Source of the DNA: Rhizobium sp. BK602
GTDB lineage: Bacteria > Pseudomonadota > Alphaproteobacteria > Rhizobiales > Rhizobiaceae
Direction of reading: 5' to 3'
NCBI RefSeq assembly: GCF_014195095.1
Contig: NZ_JACIBC010000005.1
Location: 248,001-312,000 of the forward strand
DNA: 64,000 nucleotides
Made by a program: the position numbers and the translations under genes
The notes under the pieces: generated by a model
The model's database searches: none
The model's input: only the letters and a program-made list of their open reading frames with translations
Told to the model about the DNA's origin: nothing
In this document: positions 37,892 through 47,400 of the stretch, piece by piece
Position numbering within the stretch: the stretch's first letter is position 1
Layout: each line of letters opens with the position of its first letter

Positions 37892-38953
37892 TTAGAAGCT
37901 CCGCTCGAAGCGGAGGATACCAGCCCACTGGTCTTCGTTGATCGAATCCCAGTTGGTGTAGGTGACTTCCGGCTCGATGAGCAGGTTCTTAACCGGGTTG
38001 AACTTGACGTTCGTGGTCGCGGAGAAGATCTTCGAGTCGGTGTAAGCGACCTGGAAGTTCCACTTCAGCTTTTCGTTGATCGGAACGCTCGCGCCGCCCC
38101 AAACTGCCCAGTCGCCCCAGCCGATACCAGCAGCGTCGCCGCCACCGTTCGCGCCAGCGTACTTGTTCAGCTTGCTGCCATCGGTGTTGTAGCCGCCCAT
38201 GACGAAGGCCGAGAAGACGCCGAAGTCAGCATCGACGCGGGCCTTGATGGCGCCTTCTTCAACGATCGAGTCGTAGCCGCCGACGACCTTGAAGCCGAAG
38301 TTGCCAGCCTTGTAGCCAACACCGGCGACGACGTCCGGAGCGTAATGATCGGAGCTGTCTTCACCGTTGGAACCGGTGGCGCCGGAACCGGAATTGGTGT
38401 CTTCGACCGAGATCACAGCCGTGAAGCCGTTGCCGGCGTCGTAGTTGTAGGTGATCTGGTTGAGTTCGTACGGGCCGTCATAGACAACGTCGTCGTTGAT
38501 GACGTCGCCAGCGTAACCGGTGAAGACATTGAACTGCGAGTCTTCCTTACCGATGGTGAAGCCGCCGAGGCTGATGCTGCCATGCAGGAAATTGGTGGAC
38601 GTCGAATTGCCGTCATTCCAGTCCCAACGCAGCTCGGTGTTGGTCTTCAGAGCGCCATATTCGGTATCCGTTGCCGTCTGCAGCTGCAGTTCGGCGCGGG
38701 TGTGCCAGAGCGTACCGGTGACATGCTGCGGGTTGTACGCATCATACCACTGACCTTCGGTACGGACCTTGCCACCGATCTTGAGGCAGGTTTCGGTGCC
38801 TGGAATGAAGAAGTAGCCAGCGCCGTATGCGTCGCAGATGCGGACGTATTCGAGCGGCTCCGGCTCAGCGGCAACAACAGCGTCAGCCGCGTGCGCACCG
38901 GAAACTGCTGCAAGCGCAGCAGCGGAGCCGAGAAGAAGGCTCTTGATGTTCAT
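37892..38953 (-). CDS. ropA: Major outer-membrane porin (RopA/Omp2b type)
   Basis: 353 aa. It has a signal peptide ending GAHAADAVVAAEPEPLEYVR, then the alpha-proteobacterial porin_2 start RICDAYGAGYFFIPGTETCL KIGG region and alternating amphipathic beta strands. The last residue is Phe (RFERSF), the usual outer-membrane insertion signal. Two cysteines (in RICDAYG and TETCLKIGG) are conserved in this family. It forms a trimeric 16-strand channel for small hydrophilic solutes. Strong codon bias and a strong terminator fit an abundant protein. GGAG precedes the ATG. Rhizobia often have several ropA paralogs. Confidence 0.92.
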   Translation of the reverse strand: MNIKSLLLGSAAALAAVSGAHAADAVVAAEPEPLEYVRICDAYGAGYFFIPGTETCLKIGGKVRTEGQWYDAYNPQHVTGTLWHTRAELQLQTATDTEYGALKTNTELRWDWNDGNSTSTNFLHGSISLGGFTIGKEDSQFNVFTGYAGDVINDDVVYDGPYELNQITYNYDAGNGFTAVISVEDTNSGSGATGSNGEDSSDHYAPDVVAGVGYKAGNFGFKVVGGYDSIVEEGAIKARVDADFGVFSAFVMGGYNTDGSKLNKYAGANGGGDAAGIGWGDWAVWGGASVPINEKLKWNFQVAYTDSKIFSATTNVKFNPVKNLLIEPEVTYTNWDSINEDQWAGILRFERSF

Positions 38954-39640
38954 AATAACTCCAATCGATATGCCTGATCAAAAGAATGCTGCGTAACCCC
39001 GCCGCGTTCATCCATCCGGCTGTTCCCTGTTGATGAGAAGCCAATAGCTCTCATACGCAGGCTAGCGATGCAGCAGCCTGCGCCGGAACTGAATATTTGA
39101 AACAACACCAAATATTCATCGCCATAATTGGCGGTTGTTGCCCAAATGCACCAACAAAACACATTGGTTATCGTAATTTAACATAAATATAAAAATCAGA
39201 AACATTCAGAAACAATTGGACAACAACTGATCGAATCAATTGCACAGGCATAATAAGTCTTAATTATTATTTGTGCAATAATAAAAAGACAGAAAAATAA
39301 TCTGGACGCAAGGTAATCAGCAAAACATACGGCTAAACCGAACCGGCCCGCATCCACAGGCTGTAAAACACCCTCTTATTGACGAGCGTCAGCGCTCACG
39401 GATAGCCATTGCGATGGTGCAGAATGCCGAATACCCGCAGCCCGAAAAGCATCGGCGTCTGGCCGCTCTTCATGCCGACAAGCTGATCGCCCATGGCACG
39501 CCGCGACACCAATGTTCTATGGGCTGCACTGCGCACACGCCCCTGTCGGTCCCGCGCCTTCGTCGAACCTGTTTGCACAACGCCTTGTCCTGAGGCTATG
39601 ACGTCTCTTTGCACGCCACGCCATCAGCTGAGAGACCGCC
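38954..39640. promoter_or_regulatory. Long AT-rich region upstream of porin gene
   Basis: 687 bp between the divergent porin and yigZ starts. About 39140-39320 is very AT-rich and includes an 8-bp A+T hairpin (TTATTATT, 39264-39271, pairing with 39277-39284). It must hold the strong porin promoter and a sizeable leader. Short open frames in the 39396-39614 part lack a ribosome site and recognisable similarity. Confidence 0.5.
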
Positions 39641-40225
39641 ATGTTCGCGCTCGTTTCGAGCACAACCGCCAATCAGGAGATCAAGCGAAGCCGGTTTGTC
39701 GCGACGGCGGCCCCTGTCGCGAATGCCGAGATGGCGAAGGAATTCGTCGCACGACACTCGGTCGCCAATGCAAATCACAACTGCTGGGCCTGGCGCATCG
39801 GGCAGAACTACCGGTTTAGCGATGACGGAGAGCCGAGTGGCACCGCCGGCAAGCCGATCCTCCAGGCCATCGACGGTTCCAAATTCGACATGGTGGCCGT
39901 AGTGGTGACGCGCTGGTTCGGCGGCACTCTTCTGGGCAGTGGCGGCCTGATCCGCGCCTATGGCGGCACTGCCGCCCTCTGTCTGCAGGGCGCGGAAAAA
40001 CGCCCCATTCTTCCGACCGTCGCGGTTGCGATCGACGTGCAGTTTTCCGACCTGCCGCTGCTGAAGGCACGGCTTCAGGCGCAAGAAGGGGTCGAAATCC
40101 GCGAAGAACGCTTTACGGATTCTGGAGCTGTTCTCGGCGTGACCATCACCGCGTCGATCGCCGATGATGTTGTCGGCAGCATCCGGGATATGACAAGGGG
40201 TCGTGCCGCGGTGAGGCCGGAATGA
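39641..40225 (+). CDS. yigZ: YigZ/IMPACT family protein
   Basis: 194 aa. The UPF0029/Impact N-terminal domain contains KRSRFVATAAPV, AWRIGQNYRFSDDGEPSGTA and VVVTRWFGGTLLGSGGLIRA, and the C-terminal half is the small DUF1949-type ferredoxin-like domain. In Escherichia coli YigZ is of uncertain function; the eukaryotic relative IMPACT acts on the Gcn1/Gcn2 pathway. Full length for the family. Its start follows GAGAGACC. Confidence 0.9.
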   Translation: MFALVSSTTANQEIKRSRFVATAAPVANAEMAKEFVARHSVANANHNCWAWRIGQNYRFSDDGEPSGTAGKPILQAIDGSKFDMVAVVVTRWFGGTLLGSGGLIRAYGGTAALCLQGAEKRPILPTVAVAIDVQFSDLPLLKARLQAQEGVEIREERFTDSGAVLGVTITASIADDVVGSIRDMTRGRAAVRPE

Positions 40226-40351
40226 CGGTTACGCGTGGTCTTTTGGGAAATCTTCCGAAAAGAACGCCTTCGTTCGGTTGCCAAAAAACCATAATTGTTC
40301 CACCAACATCAAGCATCAGACACTCAACGTTGTGAATCGGATCAAAGCTCA

Positions 40352-42433
40352 ATGCGTATACACTATGGTTTCCTCGCTATGTTCCTGGCAATTGCGCCCT
40401 CGGCATATGCTCTGGAAACCGGTTCCCCGCCGGTTTTGACGCCGCTGGAGCAACAGGCGCAGGCCGCTCATCTGAGCGCGGAATTCCTCTCGCGCTACCA
40501 CTATAGGCCTGTGCCGCTCGATGACGCCTTGTCGGCCAGGATCATGAACAAGTTCATCAAGTCGCTCGATCCGGACCGGGTCATCTTCCTGCAGAGCGAT
40601 ATCGATACGTTCATGGCCGGCAGCACCAAGATCGATGACGCCATCAAGCAGGAAGACCTGAACATCCCGTTTTCCATTTTCAACGTCTATGAGCAGCGCG
40701 TTGCCGATCGCATGAGCTATGCCCGCAGCCTGCTCGACCAGAAATTCGATTTCAGTGTCCAGGAAGACTATCCGCTGCAGCGCGACAAGGAGCCCTGGCC
40801 GCAATCGCAAGCGGAAAGCAATGATCTCTGGCGCAAGCGCGTCAAGAACGACTGGCTGCGGCTGAAACTGGCAGGACGGACGGACGCGGCCATTCGCGAC
40901 ACGCTCGACAAGCGCTACGAAAACTCCCTCGAGCGCGCCTACAAGTACAAAAGCGACGATGTATTCCAGTCGTTCATGGACGCCTATACGACCTCGGTCG
41001 ATCCGCACACCGATTATTTCGGCGCGACCGCTTCGGCCGAATTCGATATTTCCATGAAGCTTTCGCTGGTGGGTATCGGCGCGGTGCTGCAGGAACGGGA
41101 CGACTACACGACGATCCGCGAGCTCGTGGCGGGCGGCCCGGCGCAGCTGTCTGGCAAACTTGCGGTCGGAGACCGCATTACCGGCGTCGGCCAGGGCGAA
41201 AACGGCGTCATCAAGGAAGTCGTGGGCACGCGCCTCGATGAGATCGTGCAGATGATACGCGGCGCAAAGGGTTCCGTCGTGCGTCTGGACATCCTGCCGG
41301 CGGATGCCGGTCCGGATGGCAAGCACCACATCATCAGCCTGGTGCGCGACAAGATCAGCCTCGACAAGCAGGCAGCCAAGAAGACGCTCCTGTCCGTCAA
41401 GGACGGCGACGCAACGCGCAAGATCGGAGTGATTACCCTGCCCGCCTTCTACGAGGACTTTGAAGCCCGGCGGAAAGGCGACAAGGATTACAGGAGCGCC
41501 AGCCGCGACGTTGCCAAGCTCCTCGGTGAACTGAAGGAAGACAAGGTCGACGGCGTTCTGATCGACTTGCGCAACAATGGCGGCGGTTCGCTGGCCGAAG
41601 CGATCGATTTGACGGGCCTGTTTGTCGGCAAGGGTCCGGTGGTCCAGCAACGCGATGCCGACGGCAAGGTCGATGTGGAAAGCGATGATCTTTCCACGCC
41701 CGCCTGGACTGGCCCGGTAGGTGTCCTGATCAATCGCGGCTCGGCCTCGGCATCGGAGATTTTTGCCGCGGCGATTCAGGATTATGGCCGCGGCGTGATC
41801 GTCGGCGAGCCCAGTTTCGGCAAGGGCACCGTGCAAACCGTGGTCAATCTCGACCAGGTGACACACAACAGTAAGCCGAAATTCGGCGAGTTGAAGCTGA
41901 CGGTTGCCCAGTTTTTCCGCGTCAATGGCGGGACGACGCAGTTGCGCGGCGTAACACCCGACATCACCCTGCCGGGTCTTTCGGACCCCAAGAGCTTTGG
42001 TGAAGCGAGCTATGACAATGCCCTGCCCTGGACGCAGGTCCCGCCGGCGACCTATACGCCCGCCGGCGACATCAAGGCGCTGCTGCCGCAACTGCAAGGC
42101 CGCCACGATGCCCGGGTGCAGAGCGATCCGAATTTCCAGCGCTTTGTCGAAGACGCCGCCGAGCTGAAGGCGCAGCGCGAGAAACGGACGATCTCCCTCA
42201 ACGAGACGGAACGCCGCGATGAATTGGCCGCCCAGGCAAAGCGTTTGAAGTCGCGCGAACAGATCAACGATGGCGTGGACACGGGCGAAGACGATGGCCT
42301 GCAGGCGAACGAGCGCAGTCTGAGCGCCGATATCGCCCTTGAAAAAGCCCGCAAGAACGCAAAGGACGTCCTGCTGAACGAGGCCGCCTCCATTCTCGCC
42401 GACGAGGCCGATCTGCAGACAGGGATGCGCTGA
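40352..42433 (+). CDS. prc: Tail-specific (C-terminal processing) protease Prc
   Basis: 693 aa with a cleavable signal peptide (MRIHYGFLAMFLAIAPSAYA). N-terminal TSP domain, then a PDZ domain (~235-320, LVGIGAVLQERDDYTTIREL), then the S41 peptidase core. Catalytic Ser466 lies in GSASASEIF and Lys491 in EPSFGKGTVQT, spaced 25 residues as in E. coli Prc (Ser430/Lys455). The C-terminal DUF3340-type region is complete. It is periplasmic and trims or degrades proteins with nonpolar C-termini. Similar in length to E. coli Prc. I used the start at MRIHYG because the signal peptide begins there. Confidence 0.93.
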   Translation: MRIHYGFLAMFLAIAPSAYALETGSPPVLTPLEQQAQAAHLSAEFLSRYHYRPVPLDDALSARIMNKFIKSLDPDRVIFLQSDIDTFMAGSTKIDDAIKQEDLNIPFSIFNVYEQRVADRMSYARSLLDQKFDFSVQEDYPLQRDKEPWPQSQAESNDLWRKRVKNDWLRLKLAGRTDAAIRDTLDKRYENSLERAYKYKSDDVFQSFMDAYTTSVDPHTDYFGATASAEFDISMKLSLVGIGAVLQERDDYTTIRELVAGGPAQLSGKLAVGDRITGVGQGENGVIKEVVGTRLDEIVQMIRGAKGSVVRLDILPADAGPDGKHHIISLVRDKISLDKQAAKKTLLSVKDGDATRKIGVITLPAFYEDFEARRKGDKDYRSASRDVAKLLGELKEDKVDGVLIDLRNNGGGSLAEAIDLTGLFVGKGPVVQQRDADGKVDVESDDLSTPAWTGPVGVLINRGSASASEIFAAAIQDYGRGVIVGEPSFGKGTVQTVVNLDQVTHNSKPKFGELKLTVAQFFRVNGGTTQLRGVTPDITLPGLSDPKSFGEASYDNALPWTQVPPATYTPAGDIKALLPQLQGRHDARVQSDPNFQRFVEDAAELKAQREKRTISLNETERRDELAAQAKRLKSREQINDGVDTGEDDGLQANERSLSADIALEKARKNAKDVLLNEAASILADEADLQTGMR

Positions 42434-42460
42434 AGGCGGCGCTCCGGTCGGGCACGGAAC

Positions 42461-43402
42461 TCATCTTTCGCCGCGGCGATAGGGCTGCATGAGCGCCTGA
42501 GGCACGCGGGCGCGCCGGCTCATGACGGCGAGCGCGACGATGGACAGGATGTAAGGCGTCATCAGGAAGATCTGGTAGGGAACGCCTTGCACGGCCGTTT
42601 GCAGCCGCAGCTGGAAGGCATCGAAAAAGGCAAAGAGCAGCGCTCCGAACAAGGCTCGGCCCGGCCGCCAGGAAGCAAAGACGACAAGCGCGATGCAGAT
42701 CCAGCCGCGACCTTGCACCATGGTCGGAAAGAAGCTGTTGAAGGCCGAAAGCGTCAGGAAGGCGCCGCCCATGCCCATCAGCGCGCTACCGGCGATGACG
42801 GCGCCGTAACGAACCCGCATCGGATTGAGGCCCTGAGCCTCGGCAGCATGCGGATTTTCGCCGGTCATGCGGATCGCAAGCCCGACAGGCGTGCGGAAGA
42901 GGATATAGGCCAGGACGAGCGCGACGACGATCGCCAGATAGGTCGGCGCGGTCTGCGTGAACAAGGCGGGACCGATGAAGGGAAGGGTCGAAACTCCCGG
43001 AACGGCAATCGGCTGGAAAGGCATGATCGTCGGCGGCGTTCCCGCGACGGGAACGATGAGCCGGAAAAGATAGTAGCTGAAGCTGGAGGCGAACAGCGTC
43101 ACGCCGAGGCCGGAGACATGCTGCGACAGGCCGAGCGTCACCGTCAACGCCGAATGCAGGAGGCCGAAGATGCCGCCGGCGAATGCTGCGACCAGCAGTC
43201 CCGTCCAGAGATCGGCACCGTGATAGACCGACAGCCAGCCGATCATCGCGCCGAACGTCATGATGCCTTCGATGCCGAGATTGAGGACGCCCGCTCGCTC
43301 GCACAGAAGCGCGCCCAGCGTGCCGAAGATCAGCGGCGTGGCGATGCGCAGCACGGCGGCCCAGAGTCCGGCGGAAGCGATGATGTCGATCAGCGTGTTC
43401 AT
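42461..43402 (-). CDS. ABC transporter permease (nucleoside/BMP type, second subunit)
   Basis: 313 aa, about eight to nine helices, beginning MNTLIDIIASAGLWAAVLRI. It contains the branched-chain-permease family motif LCERAGVLNLGIEGIMTFGA and AIRMTGENPHAAEAQGLNP. It resembles NupQ/YufQ. The start overlaps the preceding permease stop by 4 bp. With the other permease it forms the channel of the BMP-type importer. The ORF is open far upstream, but that part overlaps the neighbour. Confidence 0.88.
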   Translation of the reverse strand: MNTLIDIIASAGLWAAVLRIATPLIFGTLGALLCERAGVLNLGIEGIMTFGAMIGWLSVYHGADLWTGLLVAAFAGGIFGLLHSALTVTLGLSQHVSGLGVTLFASSFSYYLFRLIVPVAGTPPTIMPFQPIAVPGVSTLPFIGPALFTQTAPTYLAIVVALVLAYILFRTPVGLAIRMTGENPHAAEAQGLNPMRVRYGAVIAGSALMGMGGAFLTLSAFNSFFPTMVQGRGWICIALVVFASWRPGRALFGALLFAFFDAFQLRLQTAVQGVPYQIFLMTPYILSIVALAVMSRRARVPQALMQPYRRGER

Positions 43403-44448
43403 CGGCGGACCCTGTATTGCGTGAAGAATAGCGCGATCAGCATGGTCAAGAGCGACAGGGCGACCGTGACGTCGGCGATATAGGTGGGGATGCCCAGGCT
43501 GCGGCTCATGCCATCGGCGCCGACGAACATGGTCGCGGTGAAGATCGCCGCCAGCACGACACCGAGCGGATTGAGGTTGGCGAGCATGGCGACGACGATG
43601 CCGGCATAACCGAAACCCGGCGACAGGTCCGTCGTCACATAACCCTTGACGCCCAATACTTCGATCGCGCCGGCAAGGCCCGCAAGCCCGCCGGAAAGAC
43701 AGGCAACTTTCACGAGCGTCTTTCCGAGCCGGACGCCGGCGAAGACCGCGCCGGACGGATTGAGCCCGGCCGCCCGCGACTGCATGCCGAAGACCGTGCG
43801 CGACTGGATGAAATAGACAACGGCGGCAAGGGCGATCGCGATGGCAAAGCCGATATGCAGGCGCGACCGGGCGATCAGCTTCGGCAGCATGGCGTGATCG
43901 ACAACGCCTTGCGATTGCGGCCAGCCGAAGGCCGTCGGGTCCTTCAGCACGCCGTCGATCAGCATGGAAACGAAGAGCACCGCGATGAAATTGAGGATGA
44001 GGCTGGTGACGACTTCGTCGACGGAGAAGCGCAGCCGCAGCCACAGCGGGACGAGGATCAATATCATCCCGGCGATGGCGCCGATGACGAGCAAGAGCGG
44101 GATCAGGATCGGAGCGGGCAGGCCGGCAAGCATTTTCGAGCCGAAGGCTGCGACGGCAATCGCGCCGAAATAGAATTGCCCCTCGGCGCCGATGTTCCAG
44201 AGCCGGGCACGAAAGGCGACCGCCGCCGCCAGTCCCGTCAGGATCAGCGGCGTTGCGCGGGTCAGCGTTTCCGTGGCGGACAGTCGCGAGCCGAAGGCGC
44301 CCAGCAGGATGCGCCGGTACGCTTCGAAGACCGGTGCGCCGGCAATGGCGATCAGGATGCCGGCAATGGCAAGCGCGGCAATGATCGCGACCAGCGGGGC
44401 AAGCACCATCATGGTGAGGGGGCGGTGTTCGCGCCGTTCAAATCGCAT
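43399..44448 (-). CDS. ABC transporter permease (nucleoside/BMP type, first subunit)
   Basis: 349 aa from MRFERRE. Family motifs LTRATPLILTGLAAAVAFRA, LWNIGAEGQFYFGA and SRAAGLNPSGAVFAGV are present, with about nine helices. It resembles NupP/YufP. Its start lies 10 bp inside the ATPase gene end, and its stop overlaps the next permease start, so the set is translationally coupled. Confidence 0.88.
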   Translation of the reverse strand: MRFERREHRPLTMMVLAPLVAIIAALAIAGILIAIAGAPVFEAYRRILLGAFGSRLSATETLTRATPLILTGLAAAVAFRARLWNIGAEGQFYFGAIAVAAFGSKMLAGLPAPILIPLLLVIGAIAGMILILVPLWLRLRFSVDEVVTSLILNFIAVLFVSMLIDGVLKDPTAFGWPQSQGVVDHAMLPKLIARSRLHIGFAIAIALAAVVYFIQSRTVFGMQSRAAGLNPSGAVFAGVRLGKTLVKVACLSGGLAGLAGAIEVLGVKGYVTTDLSPGFGYAGIVVAMLANLNPLGVVLAAIFTATMFVGADGMSRSLGIPTYIADVTVALSLLTMLIALFFTQYRVRR

Positions 44449-45964
44449 GCCCGGTCCCACTTTCGTCTTTCCATTCTCCGGCCATCATCAGCCCCAGCAG
44501 ACACGCATCCGCCCGGTCCGCATCCACCGGCGCCGAGAGGCGGCCGCCGACGATCGCCTGTATGCGATCGGCGAGTGCGATGACTTCATCCAGATCCTCC
44601 GAGATCAGCAGTACGGCGGTCCCCTGCCGGCGGGCATCCAGGATGCGTCCGTGAACGGCGGCAACGGCCCCTTCATCCAGCCCGCGCGCCGGCTGGGCGG
44701 CGATGAGGATGCGCGGATGCTCATGGAGATTGCGGCCGAGGATCAGCTTTTGCATGTTGCCGCCGGACAGTAGCCGGGTGCGGCTGGCGGGTGTTCCGCC
44801 GCGCACGTCGAACGTGTCGATGATCTCCTGCGCGAAGCCCATGCCCGCCTTACGGTCGACCAGCCCGTTTTTCGAGAAGAACGACAGGCGCTCGAGGATG
44901 GCGTTTTCCCAGATCGCCATCTCACCGATGGCGCCGTCGCGATTGCGATCCTCGGGAATGCGTCCGATGCCGGCGGCGATGATGGCGGCCACGTCCGGAT
45001 CGCCCATGGGCTCGCCGAACAGCAACAGCTCGCCCGAGGAGCGCGGCAGCGTGCCGGACAGGATCTGCCCCAAGGCCGCCTGCCCGTTGCCCGATACGCC
45101 GATAATGCCGAGAACCTCGCCGGCGCGAAGATGGAAGCTCACGCGTTTCAGCCGCTCGACACCACCGATCTTGACCGTGACGTCGCGCGCCTCCAGCGCG
45201 ATCTCGCCCGGCATGCTCGCCTCGCGGACAGGCCGCGTCACGCGATGGCCGACCATGAGTTCGGCAAGCTCGGCCTTGCTGGTCTGCGATGCCAGCCGCT
45301 CGGCCGCGACCTTGCCGCCGCGCAGCACGACGATGCGGTCGGCGGTCGCCATCACCTCGTCGAGCTTGTGGGAGATGAAGATCAGCGACAGTCCCTGCGC
45401 CGCCATCTGCTTCAGCGTCGAGAACAGCCTTTCAGCCTCGACCTGCGTCAGAACGGCCGTCGGCTCGTCGAGGATCAGGATACGCGCATCATTGTAGAGC
45501 GCTTTCAGGATTTCCACGCGCTGCTGCTCGCCGACGGAGAGGTCGCCCAGGCGGGCGTCAGGATCGACCTTGAGGCCGAAGCGCTCGGCGAGATCAAGCA
45601 GCTTCTTGCGGGCCGCCGTTGTCTGCGACCGCGGCGACCACAGCGTCTCAGTGCCGGTCATGACGTTTTCGAGCACGGTCAAATTGGGCGCGAGGGAAAA
45701 ATGCTGGTGGACCATGCCGACGCCGGCGCGGATGGCGGCGCGGGGCTTGCCCGGCGGCAGCTCCGCATCGTCGACGAGGATGCGGCCGGCATCGGGCACA
45801 TAATGGCCGAAGAGGATGCTCATCAGCGTCGTCTTGCCGGCACCGTTCTCGCCAAGCAAGGCGACGATCTCGCCCTTGGCCAGGGTCAGCGAGATATCGT
45901 CGTTGGCGACGGTGCCGCCGAACCGCTTGCTGACACCTTCGATCGCAAGGACAGGCGCATTCAT
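44438..45964 (-). CDS. ABC transporter ATP-binding protein, duplicated domains (NupO/YufO-like)
   Basis: 508 aa with two ATPase domains. The first is complete (Walker A GENGAGKTTLMS, signature LSVGEQQRVEILKAL, Walker B ILILDEPTAVLT). The second has GVSGNGQAALGQ in place of Walker A and RLLSGGNMQKLILGRNL as signature, the usual degenerate arrangement in RbsA-like proteins. It powers the BMP-type importer. The start overlaps the amidase stop by 4 bp (ATGA). Confidence 0.9.
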   Translation of the reverse strand: MNAPVLAIEGVSKRFGGTVANDDISLTLAKGEIVALLGENGAGKTTLMSILFGHYVPDAGRILVDDAELPPGKPRAAIRAGVGMVHQHFSLAPNLTVLENVMTGTETLWSPRSQTTAARKKLLDLAERFGLKVDPDARLGDLSVGEQQRVEILKALYNDARILILDEPTAVLTQVEAERLFSTLKQMAAQGLSLIFISHKLDEVMATADRIVVLRGGKVAAERLASQTSKAELAELMVGHRVTRPVREASMPGEIALEARDVTVKIGGVERLKRVSFHLRAGEVLGIIGVSGNGQAALGQILSGTLPRSSGELLLFGEPMGDPDVAAIIAAGIGRIPEDRNRDGAIGEMAIWENAILERLSFFSKNGLVDRKAGMGFAQEIIDTFDVRGGTPASRTRLLSGGNMQKLILGRNLHEHPRILIAAQPARGLDEGAVAAVHGRILDARRQGTAVLLISEDLDEVIALADRIQAIVGGRLSAPVDADRADACLLGLMMAGEWKDESGTGHAI

Positions 45965-47385
45965 GCCGCAAGTCCCGCGATCGGATAGCGATGTTGCCAG
46001 CGGCCCTCCGCTTCGAGATTGGCCGAAAGCGACAGCAACAGCGCCTCCTCACCCATCGGCGCCATGATCTGGACCGGCAGGGGCAGGCCGTCGCCATCCG
46101 CACCGAAGGGAAGCGTGATCGCCGGAAAGCCCGAGACATTGGCGAGCGATGCCAAGGGGGCGAAAGCCGCCATGCGCTCGAGATGCAGCTCCGTATCGGA
46201 ATGATCGGTCGGGAAAGACCCGATCGGCGGCGGGGCCGTCGCCAGCATCGGCATGACGATGGTGTCGACCGTGTCGAAGATCTCCCACAGCGCACGGCTG
46301 GCCTGGACCGCGCCATTCAGGGAATTCCAGAGAACCGTTGCCGGCATGGCGCGTCCACGCATGATGAAAGCCTGCGTCATTGCTTCGGCCGCCACGATAT
46401 CCAGTTCGAGGCCGTCCACCAAGCCGGCGATATTGACGGAAATGATGTCGCCGAAAGCGCGGGCGCTGGCCACGACCGCCTCCCGGAACTGGGACCAGCC
46501 CAGTGAAATAAGCCGATGCCCCTGCCCTTCGAGATACCGGGCGGCCACTTCCACGGCCTGCAGCCGGTCGCTGGCGATCGGATAGCGCTCGCCCGCATCG
46601 GTCAGCAGACCAATGCGAAGCGAAACGGCTTGCGCGGGAGGCTGCAGGATATCGGCGAAAGGTCCGCGCGTATCGCCGGAAACGGCGGCGAAAATCCGCG
46701 CGGTATCGCGCACCGACCGCGTGACGGCGAGTTCGCTGGCGATGCCGCCGAGATGATTACCGAAGGAGGGACCCGCCGGCACGGCGCCACGGCTCGGCTT
46801 CAACCCAACCAGACCGCAACAGGCGGCCGGCACGCGGATCGAACCGCCCGCATCCGTCGCATGCGCAATCGCGACGATGCCGGCGGCGACGGCCGCCGCC
46901 GCGCCGCCGGAGGAGCCGCCCGCCGTGCGGGTTTGATCCAAGGGATTGCGGCAGATCGGGCCCGTCGCTGGCTCGGAGGCAAGTGAGAAGCCGAATTCCG
47001 GGCTGGTGCTCAAGCCGAATGCACAAAGGCCGGCATCGCGAAAACGGCGCGCCAGATCGCTGTCAGCACCTTTGCCCTCGCGCCGGAACAGACGCGACCC
47101 GGCCGCCACCGGCAATCCCGCAAAGGGACCGCCAAGATCCTTGGCGACCGTCGGCACACCGGCAAACGGCCGCCTTGCGAAGCGCTCGGGCTCATCCGCT
47201 GCTTCCCGATCCATGGCTTGCGCGGCGGCAAGACCCAGTTCGGGATCGAGATAGGCGATGGCGCCGATCCCTTCATGCGTCGCACAGGACGTAAGCGATG
47301 CCTGCATGGCATCGCCGCAGGCAAGCTTTCCGGATTTGATGGCGCCGGCCAGGTCCGTGGCATCGGCGCGGGTCGGGCTGCTCAT
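45961..47385 (-). CDS. Amidase signature family hydrolase
   Basis: 474 aa. It has the catalytic lysine in PTVAKDLGGPF, the amidase signature AGGSSGGAAAAVAAGI and the nucleophile serine in DAGGSIRVPAACCGLVGLKP, i.e. the Ser-cisSer-Lys triad. It is cytosolic and hydrolyses a C-N bond of an amide or ureide. It lies inside the BMP-type transporter operon, between the binding protein (15 bp) and the ATPase (4-bp overlap), so its substrate is probably what the transporter brings in or a metabolite of it. It is not GatA, as no GatB/GatC partners are present. Confidence 0.85.
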   Translation of the reverse strand: MSSPTRADATDLAGAIKSGKLACGDAMQASLTSCATHEGIGAIAYLDPELGLAAAQAMDREAADEPERFARRPFAGVPTVAKDLGGPFAGLPVAAGSRLFRREGKGADSDLARRFRDAGLCAFGLSTSPEFGFSLASEPATGPICRNPLDQTRTAGGSSGGAAAAVAAGIVAIAHATDAGGSIRVPAACCGLVGLKPSRGAVPAGPSFGNHLGGIASELAVTRSVRDTARIFAAVSGDTRGPFADILQPPAQAVSLRIGLLTDAGERYPIASDRLQAVEVAARYLEGQGHRLISLGWSQFREAVVASARAFGDIISVNIAGLVDGLELDIVAAEAMTQAFIMRGRAMPATVLWNSLNGAVQASRALWEIFDTVDTIVMPMLATAPPPIGSFPTDHSDTELHLERMAAFAPLASLANVSGFPAITLPFGADGDGLPLPVQIMAPMGEEALLLSLSANLEAEGRWQHRYPIAGLAA

Positions 47386-47400
47386 GACCAGGCCGGCTGA

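Noticed and set aside
39396..39614. 72-codon minus-strand frame upstream of the porin gene
   Set aside because: It has no ribosome site and no recognisable family, and overlaps the probable promoter region; not called as a gene.
45961..47385. GatA subunit of the tRNA amidotransferase
   Set aside because: It shares the amidase signature but lies in a transporter operon without gatB or gatC.
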